In this document: piece by piece, positions 43,185-51,881 of the stretch
How the letters are laid out: each line of letters begins with the position of its first letter
Position numbering within the stretch: the stretch's first letter is position 1
NCBI GenBank assembly: GCA_002722845.1
Contig: PBND01000040.1
Location: 1 to 64,000, forward strand
Source of the DNA: Myxococcales bacterium
GTDB lineage: Bacteria > Myxococcota > UBA4151
Length of the DNA: 64,000 bases
Direction: 5' to 3'
Notes under the pieces: generated by a model
The model's input: the letters and a program-made list of their open reading frames with translations, nothing else
What the model was told of the DNA's origin: nothing
Databases searched by the model: none
Translations under genes and position numbers: made by a program

Positions 43185-43213
43185 CTTATAAGTAAGTAGT
43201 TACTTACGGTCAA
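43185..43213 (-). promoter_or_regulatory. Sigma70-type promoter of the TetR/efflux operon, probably leaderless
   Basis: On the minus strand there is a -35 TTGACC (43213-43208), exactly 17 bases of spacer, and a -10 TATAAG (43190-43185). Only seven bases separate the -10 from the A of the TetR ATG (43177), so transcription should begin at or next to the start codon, giving a leaderless mRNA. The candidate operator fills the spacer. Confidence 0.7.
43192..43207. promoter_or_regulatory. Candidate TetR operator 1 (in promoter spacer)
   Basis: Inverted repeat GTAAGTA-GT-TACTTAC with perfect 7-base arms, located between the -35 and -10 boxes. Binding there would block RNA polymerase. TetR-family dimers usually bind palindromes of about this size. 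Confidence 0.65.
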
Positions 43214-43221
43214 GTCGCTGC

Positions 43222-43237
43222 GTAAGTAAGTGCTTAC
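43222..43237. promoter_or_regulatory. Candidate TetR operator 2 (upstream of -35)
   Basis: GTAAGTA-AG-TGCTTAC, the same site as operator 1 with one arm mismatch. The two site centres are exactly 30 bases apart (about three helical turns), so two dimers would sit on the same face of the DNA. Confidence 0.6.
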
Positions 43238-43431
43238 GTACTATTGCGTTTCTTTCCTGGTTGTCGGTCATTTTGGTTGTTTTGATCGATTTTCGGGTTT
43301 ATTTTAGCAGGGAATCGAAAAAATCAACACTAAAGGTTCCGGTCCAGTGGAAACAGCTTGGATCTATGCTTTCGCATCTTGCCCCGTGAGAAGGCCTCGC
43401 TTCCAAGGAGACTTTGGCTTAACAGCGCGGC

Positions 43432-44109
43432 ATGGTGGATCGATTTTCCGGACCCGCACCCCGTGGCGTGAAGGTTGCCGCTCTGGTTTTAGGCATCACC
43501 TGTCTCATCGGCATGGGGGGCCTTGGCCTCTTCTATTCTCTCGATCACGAGATCGAAAAAGAGATCAGTGCCGGTGAGCAAAGCAGTCGTGGTACATTGT
43601 TTTCATCCTATCCGGACCTCATGTGGCGGCTCCTGATGCAGCGGAAATTTCCCAAAGACTATGGCCCCGGGGCCGGTTTAGCCCGGGGGCAAGGAAGCCT
43701 TTGTGAGTTTTTCATCGAGCGTCATTTGGATCGAGCGTCCAGTCCTTGGATCGGTTGGTTGGCGAAGCCCTTCAGTGAACACCTCGTCACAACATACATC
43801 GAAAAGCGCCGACTTATGTTGTTCTTCGCGAATGATTGGGACGGTCCGCCCCGTGGCCTGGACCATCAATCGATCAAGCGCTTTGGAAAGGCGCCGACAG
43901 ACCTCGATGCCCGACAGGTCGTCACCTTGGTTTTGATGGCCACCGGTACTCCAGAGTCGAAGTTGGTCGGCGAGACCAATACGACCTACGACCAGCTTGT
44001 TCGCGGCTGCCAGCATCTCGCGGCATCCCTCGATCGGCCCCGATACTGCGAGGCGTTGTTACGAGGCGCAGGTGCTAGCTCGGTCCCCAGCGAGTCAGAA
44101 TCCCCATAA
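43432..44109 (+). CDS. Degenerate GT51 transglycosylase-like membrane protein
   Basis: A 225-residue protein with one N-terminal membrane anchor (about 13-38). Its periplasmic part follows the order of motifs 2-5 of penicillin-binding-protein glycosyltransferases: GQGSLCEFFIERHLD in place of GGSTITQQLAKN, EKRRLMLFFAND in place of the KxEILExYLN motif, and HQSIKRFGKAPTDLDARQVVTLVLM in place of the yFGK...L-x-EAA-x-LA segment (quoted as IKRFGKAPTDLDARQV). Catalytic motif 1 (EDxxFxxHxG) is not visible, so it is probably inactive: a structural or regulatory relative, or a decayed gene. It stands alone, converges with the hybrid kinase gene and overlaps it by 35 bases. Assignment by motif order only. 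Confidence 0.5.
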   Translation: MVDRFSGPAPRGVKVAALVLGITCLIGMGGLGLFYSLDHEIEKEISAGEQSSRGTLFSSYPDLMWRLLMQRKFPKDYGPGAGLARGQGSLCEFFIERHLDRASSPWIGWLAKPFSEHLVTTYIEKRRLMLFFANDWDGPPRGLDHQSIKRFGKAPTDLDARQVVTLVLMATGTPESKLVGETNTTYDQLVRGCQHLAASLDRPRYCEALLRGAGASSVPSESESP

Positions 44110-45742
44110 GCTGATCTCGTGTGAAGGGCTTGGCCAGATAATCGTCCATTCCCGCGGCTAAGCAGCGTTCTCGGTCCCCTTTGATGACTTGGGCAGTGAG
44201 CGCGACGATCGGTGGCCTTTGCTCTTCTGGGAGCTCGTCTCTGATTTTTTGCGTTGCCTCCAGACCATCCATCTCCGGCATGCGGCAATCCATGAGGACG
44301 AGGTCAAAGGACTTCTGCTTGACCAAATCCACGGCTTCCAGGCCGTTGCCCGCAATGGTGACGGTGCAGCCCAAGCCCTCCAGCATGATCCGCGCAACTT
44401 TCTGGGTCAGGGTGTGGTCTTCGGCCACAAGGACTTCGAGCGGCTGGAGTGCGGGGACTTGTTGCGTGAGGGCCGGAGCCATACGGACAGAAGGCTCGGT
44501 CGAGCGCAGCAAGGGGAGTTCAAACCAAAAGCGGCTGCCTCGGCCAGCCTCACTCTCAAGCCCGATTCGACCTTCCATCGCTTCGACAAGCCGTTTGTTG
44601 ATCGCCAAGCCGAGGCCACTGCCGGATGCAGTAGGGTCCAACTGGCCGAATTCGGAAAACAGCGAGCCCTGATCACTCAAGGGAACGCCGTGGCCAGTGT
44701 CACCCACCTCGAAGAGCAGAGAGATCTCCTCGCCGTTCTCGTCGGCGACAGCGACCCGCAAATGAATGCCGCCCACGCTCGTAAACTTGAAGGCATTGGT
44801 CAGGAAGTTGTGTAGTACCTGCCGGATGCGGCCTGGATCACCTCGAACCCAGCGAGGTACATCGGATTCGATCTCGCACTTCCAGTTCAACTCTTCTCGG
44901 AACGCTCGGTCTTGGTAGAGGTGGTCGACCTGCTTGATCAACTTGGGCAGTTCAAAGGCGCGAGGCTGTATGAGTAGTTCCCCCGCTTCGACCTGGGAGA
45001 GGTCGATAATGTCGTTAATGATGTGGATAAGGCTAGACTGGGTTTGTTTGAGGGTCTCGACATACATCCGTGGTGTCGCCGGTAGATCCGAGTCGCTGAG
45101 GGCTTCTGTGAGCCCGATAATACCGGTCATCGGGGTGCGGAGCTCGTGGCTCGCCCGGGCGAGAAAGCGACTTTTTGCCGTATTTGCCCGCTGGGCTTCG
45201 TTTCGTGCCGAATCCAAATTATGGATGATTTTGTCATTGGCCTGCATGAGCCCGCTGACCAGAAGGGTTATCACCCACAGCAAGGCGATCAGAGAGGCGG
45301 AGACAATGTTTGGGTCAACCCCCGGCTGCTTGATCGGAGAGATTTCGTTGAGGACGAGGAGCAGGACCGTGCTGACGCCTCCCCAGACGATGGCGCTTCG
45401 AATTCCGATCAAGATCGCTGCCAATATGGGGACGATGATGATCCAGAACGGGATCCCGCCGCGGCCAAAGTAGAGCCGGGAGAAACCGATGGCGACGATG
45501 GCGAGGATGCACAGCAGGTGGGCTGGCAGTTTCGAGTTGGGCAGTTGCCGGCTGATGACGATGGTACCAATGCCGACGAGGGAGAGCAGGGCGACGACGA
45601 ACCCTGCTTGATTGCCCTGGAGTAAATCGATCCCAGCAAAGAGGATCCCGACAAAGCAACAAGCGAGCCCGTAACGCTGAAAGGTTGTCGATCTCGTGCT
45701 GGGTGCAGTCATTGGTATCGGCGTGTCGCTTAGCTCGTCCAC
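44075..45742 (-). CDS. Hybrid sensor histidine kinase with receiver domain
   Basis: A 555-residue protein: about six hydrophobic segments in the first 165 residues (a membrane sensor without large external loops), a HisKA domain with H199 in ASHELRTPMTG, and an HATPase domain (FLTNAFKFTSVG, EVGDTGHGVP, GSGLGLAINKRL). A C-terminal receiver (about 428-550) has phospho-acceptor Asp in LVLMDCRMPEMDG and Lys in YLAKPF. Likely acts through a phosphorelay to an Hpt protein not found in this window. GTG at 45742 is the longest sensible start; ATG at 45712 is possible. It is the last gene of the ispE-aminotransferase-kinase series, eight bases after the aminotransferase. Confidence 0.82.
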   Translation of the reverse strand: MDELSDTPIPMTAPSTRSTTFQRYGLACCFVGILFAGIDLLQGNQAGFVVALLSLVGIGTIVISRQLPNSKLPAHLLCILAIVAIGFSRLYFGRGGIPFWIIIVPILAAILIGIRSAIVWGGVSTVLLLVLNEISPIKQPGVDPNIVSASLIALLWVITLLVSGLMQANDKIIHNLDSARNEAQRANTAKSRFLARASHELRTPMTGIIGLTEALSDSDLPATPRMYVETLKQTQSSLIHIINDIIDLSQVEAGELLIQPRAFELPKLIKQVDHLYQDRAFREELNWKCEIESDVPRWVRGDPGRIRQVLHNFLTNAFKFTSVGGIHLRVAVADENGEEISLLFEVGDTGHGVPLSDQGSLFSEFGQLDPTASGSGLGLAINKRLVEAMEGRIGLESEAGRGSRFWFELPLLRSTEPSVRMAPALTQQVPALQPLEVLVAEDHTLTQKVARIMLEGLGCTVTIAGNGLEAVDLVKQKSFDLVLMDCRMPEMDGLEATQKIRDELPEEQRPPIVALTAQVIKGDRERCLAAGMDDYLAKPFTRDQLMGILTRWGPS

Positions 45743-45750
45743 GGTGGGTT

Positions 45751-47082
45751 CTAAGTTGAATGGCTAGGGTGCATCTCATCCGTGATCTTGAGCGCTTCGT
45801 CAAACGCGGCAAGGGCAGTTGCGATCTCCTCTTCAGAGATCACCAGAGGGGGCGTGATCATGACATGACTCCAACGGATAGCGGTGTAAATGCCGCGCTC
45901 AAGCAACAGGCTTTTGAAGCGCTCCATTAAAGGGTGCGTCCCATTAAAGGGTGCGATCGGTGTGCCTTTCCCATCCCGACCTAAATCCATCATGGCCAAC
46001 AGGCCACGGCAGCGAAAAGACGCCAGCGAAGGATGTCTTCCTTTGAGTTCGGTCAGTCCTTTGATGAGGACCGTTTCCAACTCACGGGCCCGAGACATTA
46101 GGTCTTCCTCTTCAAGGACTTTGAGTGTGGCGTCGGCCGCCACTAAACACATGGGGTGACTGTTGTAGGTTAGGCCACCGGGGTAGGGGTTTTGGTCAAA
46201 GCGATCTGCGATGGTGCGGCTCATTCCGACAACGCCCAAGGGGGCATGTCCTCCTGTGATGCCCTTCGCCAAGGTGACGAGATCGGGAACGACGCCCTCG
46301 TGTTCCGCGGCGAGGAAACGCCCGGTTCGGCCAGCGCCGCACAGAACCTCATCAAGGACCAGCAATATCCCCCGGCGGTCGAGCATGGCTTTAAGCCGGC
46401 GGAGATAGTCCGGTGTTGGGGGGGGCTCTGCCCCATTGATACCGGTCATCGTTTCCATAAAGAAGGCGGCGATCTGATCCGCACCCTCAGCATCGATCAC
46501 TTCTTCAAGATAACGAAGATGGGCCCCTGTGATGGCTTCTGGGTCTTCAGCAAACCGAAAGCTATAAGGCTTCGGGTCGAGAACTTTCACAAAGCCGGGA
46601 GGACCGGGTTCCCCGGGCCAGCGCCTTGGGTCCCCCGTCAGTTGCAAGGCGCCAGCCGTGGCACCGTGATAACTCCGATAGCGGCTCAGGATTTTATGCC
46701 GGCCTGTGACCGCCCGAGCGATGCGTATGGCGTTCTCGTTGGCGTCGGCTCCCCCCAGAGTGAAGAGAAAGGTATCGAGGTTACCAGGACAGAGGCGGGC
46801 GAGGCGTTGTCCAAGCCTGGCTCGAATCTCCGTGGCGAAAGCCGGCGCAGCATAGGGGAGGGTATCGAGTTGGGCCTTCATGGCCGCGACCACCTCAGGG
46901 TGTTGATGACCAAGGCTTGCCGACATGCTCTGGGCCACGAGATCTAAATAGGTTTTGCCATTACTGCATCGAAAGGTCGCGCCCCTTGAAGAAACCATCG
47001 TCAAAGGCTGAACGCGCCCCTGAGCGCTCCACGTAAAGAGCGTGTGGCGTTGGCAATCTTCTGCGATCTGGTCAGCGGTCAC
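45751..47082 (-). CDS. Class III PLP-dependent aminotransferase
   Basis: A 443-residue omega-amino-acid-type transaminase. Family landmarks are YLDLVAQSMSASLGHQHPEV near the N-terminus, GGADANENAIRIARAVTGR (substrate/PLP phosphate region), YRSYHGATAGA, the Asp in LLVLDEVLCGAGRTG, and the PLP lysine in LAKGITGGHAPLG (about K285). By eye it is closest to taurine:pyruvate or beta-alanine:pyruvate-type enzymes; the amine donor is not determined. It lies 16 bases after ispE and 8 bases before the kinase gene, so all three are probably co-transcribed although their functions do not obviously match. Confidence 0.82.
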   Translation of the reverse strand: MTADQIAEDCQRHTLFTWSAQGRVQPLTMVSSRGATFRCSNGKTYLDLVAQSMSASLGHQHPEVVAAMKAQLDTLPYAAPAFATEIRARLGQRLARLCPGNLDTFLFTLGGADANENAIRIARAVTGRHKILSRYRSYHGATAGALQLTGDPRRWPGEPGPPGFVKVLDPKPYSFRFAEDPEAITGAHLRYLEEVIDAEGADQIAAFFMETMTGINGAEPPPTPDYLRRLKAMLDRRGILLVLDEVLCGAGRTGRFLAAEHEGVVPDLVTLAKGITGGHAPLGVVGMSRTIADRFDQNPYPGGLTYNSHPMCLVAADATLKVLEEEDLMSRARELETVLIKGLTELKGRHPSLASFRCRGLLAMMDLGRDGKGTPIAPFNGTHPLMERFKSLLLERGIYTAIRWSHVMITPPLVISEEEIATALAAFDEALKITDEMHPSHST

Positions 47083-47098
47083 AATCTACCCCCGGCCT

Positions 47099-47995
47099 TC
47101 ATGCACGAAGCGAAAGCGCATTGGGAAGCCCTGTCACCCTGTCGCTACCCGGGAAACGCCCCATCACTTTGACAGACTGATTGGGATAGGGCGCGTTTTT
47201 GGCCACCTGCTGAGGCAGATCGCTTCCTGCACTGAGCCCGATCACCGTACTGCCGGAGCCACACAAAAGAGGGCAGAGCCCGGCGCCTTCAAGGTAATCA
47301 AGGCACTTCGCAACGGCCGGGCTACGTCGGCGGACAGGCTCGGTAAAGCTGTTGTGGACCTGGCGAAGGGCGCCCTGGGCATCGCCGCGCGCCATCGCCT
47401 GGATCAGAGTAGAGAGCTCTCCTGTCCCGGTGGCGTCTTCGGCCAGTCCATCCTCATCGAGCCAGCCGTAGGCAGTGGGCGTCGCTATGGGTTCACCTGG
47501 AAAGAGAAGGAGGCCGCAGAGTTTCAAATCCGGGGCCTGGATTAAGCGAAGTCGCTCGCCGCGACCTTGGGCGAGGCAGGATTGACCCGCGAGAAAAAAA
47601 GGCACGTCTGAACCGAGTTGGGCTGCCAGATCCAAAAGGACGGGAAAGGGGGTATTCAGCCCCCAGAAGGCATCCATGGCCAAAAGGGCCGCCGCAGCGT
47701 TTGATGAACCACCGCCGAGACCACCGCCTGCTGGGATCCGTTTGCGAACCCGGATGCGAGCGCCCGGTAGGTTTCGCCCGGCCTGCAAGGCCAGCGCCGC
47801 GCGACCGGTGAGGTCGTCGGAAAGCCCAAGGCCGGTATCACTCACGAGGGTCAACTCCGGTGCGGACTCGACTTCAAGATGATCTGCTAGGTCGAGGCCC
47901 ACCATGACCGTATCGAGATCGTGAAATCCGTCGGGACGCTCACCACGCGTGCGTAGGTAGAGGTTGATTTTTGCGGGGGCTGCTCGTTGGATCAT
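47099..47995 (-). CDS. ispE: 4-diphosphocytidyl-2-C-methyl-D-erythritol kinase
   Basis: A 298-residue GHMP kinase of the MEP isoprenoid pathway, phosphorylating the 2-hydroxyl of CDP-methylerythritol. The start MIQRAAPAKINLYLRTRGER is typical, and the ATP loop PAGGGLGGGSSNAAA (about 88-102) and the C-terminal PLLCGSGSTVIGLS motif are present. The ATG at 47995 fits the family; upstream extension is not conserved in style. Full length. It indicates that the organism makes isoprenoids by the MEP route. It is divergent from the RlmI-like methyltransferase gene. Confidence 0.9.
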   Translation of the reverse strand: MIQRAAPAKINLYLRTRGERPDGFHDLDTVMVGLDLADHLEVESAPELTLVSDTGLGLSDDLTGRAALALQAGRNLPGARIRVRKRIPAGGGLGGGSSNAAAALLAMDAFWGLNTPFPVLLDLAAQLGSDVPFFLAGQSCLAQGRGERLRLIQAPDLKLCGLLLFPGEPIATPTAYGWLDEDGLAEDATGTGELSTLIQAMARGDAQGALRQVHNSFTEPVRRRSPAVAKCLDYLEGAGLCPLLCGSGSTVIGLSAGSDLPQQVAKNAPYPNQSVKVMGRFPGSDRVTGLPNALSLRA

Positions 47996-48058
47996 AAGCT
48001 GGCATCGACCTCGGCTAGAGGCCTTGAACATGTCCTGGCCTCGGGTCAAGGCAGTGTC

Positions 48059-48964
48059 ATGGTATTGATGGAAAAACTAGCTGCTGCTTGGGCCCGCCGT
48101 GAGTCACTCCACGGGGATTCGAACACGACGGCCTACCGGCTCTTCCATGGTCATGGTGAAGGCGACTCTGCACTCAATGTGGATCGGTTTGGGGAGGCCC
48201 TTGTTCTTTGGCTTCGGCGTCCGGAGATGGTGGACCTGTCTGCGGTCACCGCGTTTTATCAAGCCCGACTTGGCCCGGAGGTTATCGTGGTGAAAGAAGG
48301 GGCTCGAGATCCAGGCCGACTACTTCTTGGCTCTGAACCGGAAGCTCCGCTGATTGTGACGGAGGACGGTCTGTCCTACGCGGTGGATCTACTCGCAGCC
48401 CAAAATGCCGGCTTCTTCCTGGATGCTCGACCTGCTCGGCAATGGCTTCGATGCAACAGCCAAGACCGTAGAATAGCCAACCTTTTTGCCTATACGGGGA
48501 GCCTTGGAGTGGCGGCTCGTGCAGGGGGGGCGCGCTCGATTGAACACGTTGATCTTCAATCGGGTCAACTCAAGCGGGCGCGGTTGAACCATCACATCAA
48601 TGCCCAGCCTGTAGACGACCGTGACTTTCAGGCGATGGAGGTGGGTCGCTGGTTACGCATCGCGGTGAAAAAGGGACGCCGGTTCGATGGCTTGATTTTG
48701 GACCCTCCGCCTCGAACGCCCCACGGTCGAGCCCGCTTTCGTCGAGAAAGCCTCTACCGATGGGGGGCGCAAGCGCTGAACTCCGGTGGCTGGATGCTGA
48801 TCTTCTTCAATCGTCGGGGCGCCGATCGGGAGGCAGAAGGACGAGCCTTTCTCGAGTCAGTAGACCTTCCTATGGAGCAGATCTGGCAGGGGACGAGCGG
48901 CGTGGACTTTCCGGAGGAAGCCCCCGGCGACCGGCTTAGCTTGGTGGCCTATGCACGACCTTGA
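48059..48964 (+). CDS. RlmI-like class I SAM-dependent methyltransferase
   Basis: About 301 residues from the ATG at 48059 (preceded by a weak AAGG); a TTG at 47987 would add 24 residues but would overlap the divergent ispE start. The fold shows the RlmI/RlmK-type linker NVDRFGEALVLWL, then the Rossmann methyltransferase with VLNLF-type motif I (IANLFAYTGSLGVAA), an acidic motif II (IEHVDLQSGQ) and the NPPF-like catalytic motif LILDPPPRTPHG. RlmI methylates C1962 of 23S rRNA. The N-terminal PUA domain of RlmI is missing or very short here, so the RNA target may differ. Confidence 0.72.
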   Translation: MVLMEKLAAAWARRESLHGDSNTTAYRLFHGHGEGDSALNVDRFGEALVLWLRRPEMVDLSAVTAFYQARLGPEVIVVKEGARDPGRLLLGSEPEAPLIVTEDGLSYAVDLLAAQNAGFFLDARPARQWLRCNSQDRRIANLFAYTGSLGVAARAGGARSIEHVDLQSGQLKRARLNHHINAQPVDDRDFQAMEVGRWLRIAVKKGRRFDGLILDPPPRTPHGRARFRRESLYRWGAQALNSGGWMLIFFNRRGADREAEGRAFLESVDLPMEQIWQGTSGVDFPEEAPGDRLSLVAYARP

Positions 48965-49034
48965 ACCCGGCCCCTCGTGCGGGCGCGACAAAAAACAGGC
49001 GGGCTGATCACGGCGGTCCTATGATGGCCGGGAG

Positions 49035-49736
49035 ATGAACCGCCCCATGCGACCATTTAGTTTCTTCCTCTGCCTAGCGAGTGCTTGCGGAACCGCTGGG
49101 CCGGTGGACTCCAGGCCCGCCTGGCATGCCGAGGTCGCAGGGGGCAGTGACTGCCAACGTTGGCAACGGCGAGCGACGGAGGAAAAGCCAGAGAGTCGCT
49201 GGCACCAAAGGGCCTTATGGCGATGGTGTCGCTGCCAATTGGAGGCAAACCAGGACCCGTCCGAGCCGCTACTGCGGATGGCTTCTTTGGGAAGCGAAGC
49301 AGGCTATTTGAGTGATGGCATCGCAGAAGCGCTTGCCGACGAGGGATTGAGCTTGTCGCTGCGGCGACGACTTGCAGGACAACTCGAGGGAGAGCTCACG
49401 GGGGAACCGGCCGCCGCACTCGCTTGGGGTCGGGCGATGATGGAGCCCGAGGCGTCAAGAACATCAGCACTGCGGGCAGTCATTCGTTTGGACACCCACG
49501 GTTGGAGAGGGCGCCATGCCCGGGCCTTGCTCGCTGAGAAAGCCCCGCCGGAAGAGGCAGCGGCTTTGCTTGAGGCGGCCCTTGAGCCCCACCCGAGCGT
49601 CCTGGCCAGTCTGGGCCATTCGGAGTTTGGCGGTAGCCTCAGGGCAGCTCAGCGATGGCTTGAACTCTGCGAGAAGCATCCGACCCTCCGTTGCAAGAAG
49701 CGGGCGGCCAAGCGGCTCTCGGAGTTATCCCGATGA
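49035..49736 (+). CDS. Putative helical lipoprotein coupled to the MCE transporter
   Basis: A 233-residue protein with a short lipoprotein signal (MNRPMRPFSFFLCLASAC). The mature part is Ala/Leu/Glu-rich and looks like a set of helical hairpins (TPR- or HEAT-like) with several Trp and Cys residues in the first part (WHQRALWRWCRCQ). No family recognised. Its stop overlaps the ATG of the first transporter ATPase (ATGA), so it is translated with the MCE system and is a candidate periplasmic or outer-membrane accessory, comparable in position, not in sequence, to MlaC or MlaA. Confidence 0.6.
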   Translation: MNRPMRPFSFFLCLASACGTAGPVDSRPAWHAEVAGGSDCQRWQRRATEEKPESRWHQRALWRWCRCQLEANQDPSEPLLRMASLGSEAGYLSDGIAEALADEGLSLSLRRRLAGQLEGELTGEPAAALAWGRAMMEPEASRTSALRAVIRLDTHGWRGRHARALLAEKAPPEEAAALLEAALEPHPSVLASLGHSEFGGSLRAAQRWLELCEKHPTLRCKKRAAKRLSELSR

Positions 49737-50431
49737 TCCAATTCGATGAGATCACGATCGGTCCGATTCGCAACTTGAGCCTGCGCTTAGAGCGCGGACT
49801 CGTTTATGGCCTGTTGGGCCCCTCCCAATCGGGAAAATCGAATTTGTTGTGGTGCCTTGCGGGCCTCCTGCCACCGGAGCAAGGCACCGTGGATGTCTTT
49901 GGCCGGCGGCTCTATAGTGGTGATGCGGCTGATCACCTGGCCCACCGCGCAGATGTTGGCGTGGTCTTTGATCAGCCGGCCATTTTGCCGGAACTTACAA
50001 CCCTTGAGAATGTTCGCTTGCCCCTGGATTTGCGCGGCGTTGAAACGGATGTCGGCGACGAGCGAGCCCGCTATTTGTTGGACCGCATGGGGCTCAAAGA
50101 GGCCGAAGGGAAGCGCCCCAGCGAGCTCTCTGGGGGCATGCTCACCCGGCTGCAAGTGGCTCGAGCTCTTGCCGCCCGCCCGGCCCTCCTCCTCTTTGAT
50201 GGCCCGACCGCTGGCCTGGATCCCGTGACGGCTGCCCGTTTGCTGAAATTGCTCCGGGAATGCGTCAACGAAAGTCAGGCCACCGGCTTCGTGACGAGCC
50301 ACGACCTCACCGGCGCCATGGCAGCCTGTGATGCTATTTTGCTGGTGAGCAAGGGGCACTTGCGCGGCCCCTTGCCACCGGAACTTGCCGGCGACGTACA
50401 GCGGTTTCATCAGGGGGAAGAGCCGTGGTAG
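49733..50431 (+). CDS. MlaF-like ABC ATPase A, lacking the catalytic glutamate
   Basis: A 232-residue nucleotide-binding subunit. Walker A GPSQSGKS (29-36), intact signature LSGGM (132-136), Walker B LLLFD ending at D156, and the switch H190. The residue after D156 is Gly157 (codon GGC at 50201) where almost all ABC ATPases have the catalytic Glu. It is thus a degenerate NBD by itself, but it supplies a good signature motif to its partner. It is paired by operon structure with ATPase B at 51878, two permeases and an MCE protein. The start at 49733 overlaps the lipoprotein stop. Confidence 0.85.
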   Translation: MIQFDEITIGPIRNLSLRLERGLVYGLLGPSQSGKSNLLWCLAGLLPPEQGTVDVFGRRLYSGDAADHLAHRADVGVVFDQPAILPELTTLENVRLPLDLRGVETDVGDERARYLLDRMGLKEAEGKRPSELSGGMLTRLQVARALAARPALLLFDGPTAGLDPVTAARLLKLLRECVNESQATGFVTSHDLTGAMAACDAILLVSKGHLRGPLPPELAGDVQRFHQGEEPW

Positions 50432-51174
50432 CGCGGGTGCTGAAAACCTTGGCCCGACCTTGGGACTGGGCGATGGAGCCGCTGGCCTTATTGCGGAGCT
50501 GCCTGACGGTTCGTCCCGATTTTCGAGCCACACTCTCCCAACTGGAGCACTTCGGTTATCGGTCCATGGGGATTGTGGCGACGGCAGGTTTGGCCGTCGG
50601 CGGGATTGTGGCCGTCCATACCGGGGGTTATGTACGAGACTACTCAGCCGGTGACCTTGCCGGCTGGGCCGTTGGCTATGCCACCTTGCGGGAGATCGGC
50701 CCCCTGCTCACGGGACTGTTGCTTGCTGGCCGCGTCGGCGCCATGAATGCGGCCGAGCTCGCAGACATGAAGGCCCGGGACCAAATCCTGGGCTTGGAGG
50801 CGCTGGGTCTTAATCCGGTTCCTTTGGTGATTGGGCCACGGGTGTGGGCGGCTTTCGTCGCCGGTATCCTGCTTTACAGTTTGGCCGCGTTGTGCGCGCT
50901 GACGACCGCGGTGCTGGGTGTGGCGCTAAGCGGTGGTCTCAATCTCCAGCCCTTCTTGATTTCGCTGCATACAGGGACACCGGTCGCCTACTTGCTCATC
51001 GGTCAGTTCAAGGCCGGTGTCTTCGCCTTGGTGGTGGCCTTGTGGTCGACGAAAGAAGGCCTGAAAGCGTCCGCTGGGGGAGCTGAGGTCGGCAGGGCGG
51101 TGAACAACGCGGCCGTCGGCAGCGCCGTGGGAATTGTGGTGGCCAACTTCTTCCTCACCTTGGTGCTGCCGTGA
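50425..51174 (+). CDS. MlaE-family permease A
   Basis: A 249-residue inner-membrane permease of the MlaE (DUF140) family, start GTG at 50425 after AGGGGGA. Conserved LREIGPLLTGLLLAGRVGAM and the cytoplasmic coupling segment AAELADMKARDQI...LEALGLNPVPLVIGPRVWA are close to the consensus. About five membrane segments. It overlaps ATPase A and permease B genes. It probably forms a heterodimer with permease B at the centre of the lipid transporter. Confidence 0.88.
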   Translation: MVARVLKTLARPWDWAMEPLALLRSCLTVRPDFRATLSQLEHFGYRSMGIVATAGLAVGGIVAVHTGGYVRDYSAGDLAGWAVGYATLREIGPLLTGLLLAGRVGAMNAAELADMKARDQILGLEALGLNPVPLVIGPRVWAAFVAGILLYSLAALCALTTAVLGVALSGGLNLQPFLISLHTGTPVAYLLIGQFKAGVFALVVALWSTKEGLKASAGGAEVGRAVNNAAVGSAVGIVVANFFLTLVLP

Positions 51175-51881
51175 CGACCTCGCCTCGGACCGGTGTTCGC
51201 CCGCCCTGGCTCGCGGGTCAGGCTTGGCTACACCTCGACCATATGTCCGTCGGCAGTTTGCCCCTGATATTGATCACTTTGGGACTCACAGGTGTTGCTT
51301 TTGCCCGGGAGGGCGCCGTGCAGGCGCTGCGCATCATTGGTACCGCCGAAGTGCTCGGACCCCAGTTTCTCGAACTCGCCGTCGCAGAGCTCGGACCGAT
51401 CATTACAGGCTTGATGCTGACCGTCCGTGTCGGTTCTGGAATCGCTGCTGAGATCGGCAACCTGACAGTCAGTCACGCAACGGTTGCCTATCGGACCTTC
51501 GGGGGGCGACCGTTACGGGATCTGGTGATGCCTCGGGTCTGGGCCGGTGCGGCCGGGTGTATGATTTTAGTGCCCATCGGGACGGCGAGTTTCGTCCTAA
51601 GTGGCACCGCTGCCGTTTGGTTTTGGTTTGATGTTCCGCCTCAAGAGTTTCTCTTCCTACGTGGCCTCGAACCGGTCACTGTGGCGGCATCCGTCGCCAA
51701 GAGTCTGGGATTTGGTGCGGCGATTCCGTTCATCGCAGCCCGGGCCGGCTTGCGCGCTCGAGGTGGCTCGGGGGCGGTTGGTGAGGCGGCGGCGGTGGCC
51801 GTGGTCCAAGGCACCATCGCAGTCCTATTTATCGATCTTCTCATCTCAACAGCGATGGTCGCCGCTCGGGGCATGCTATGA
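51171..51881 (+). CDS. MlaE-family permease B, diverged
   Basis: A 236-residue MlaE-family permease, GTG start overlapping the previous stop (GTGA). It keeps ELGPIITGLMLTVRVGSGIAAEIG, but the coupling segment (NLTVSHATVAYRTFGGRPLRD) departs from the family consensus seen in permease A (M-K-x-x-x-x-I-x-x-LEALG). The C-terminal helices are conserved in type. The sequence difference from permease A is large, so these are not recent duplicates. A heterodimeric membrane core is the natural reading. Confidence 0.85.
   Translation: MTTSPRTGVRPPWLAGQAWLHLDHMSVGSLPLILITLGLTGVAFAREGAVQALRIIGTAEVLGPQFLELAVAELGPIITGLMLTVRVGSGIAAEIGNLTVSHATVAYRTFGGRPLRDLVMPRVWAGAAGCMILVPIGTASFVLSGTAAVWFWFDVPPQEFLFLRGLEPVTVAASVAKSLGFGAAIPFIAARAGLRARGGSGAVGEAAAVAVVQGTIAVLFIDLLISTAMVAARGML

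Noticed and set aside
43178-43213. Twelve-residue N-terminal extension of the TetR protein starting from TTG at 43213
   Set aside because: The TTG belongs to the -35 box TTGACC and the extension would be translated from the promoter itself; ATG 43177 fits the family start.
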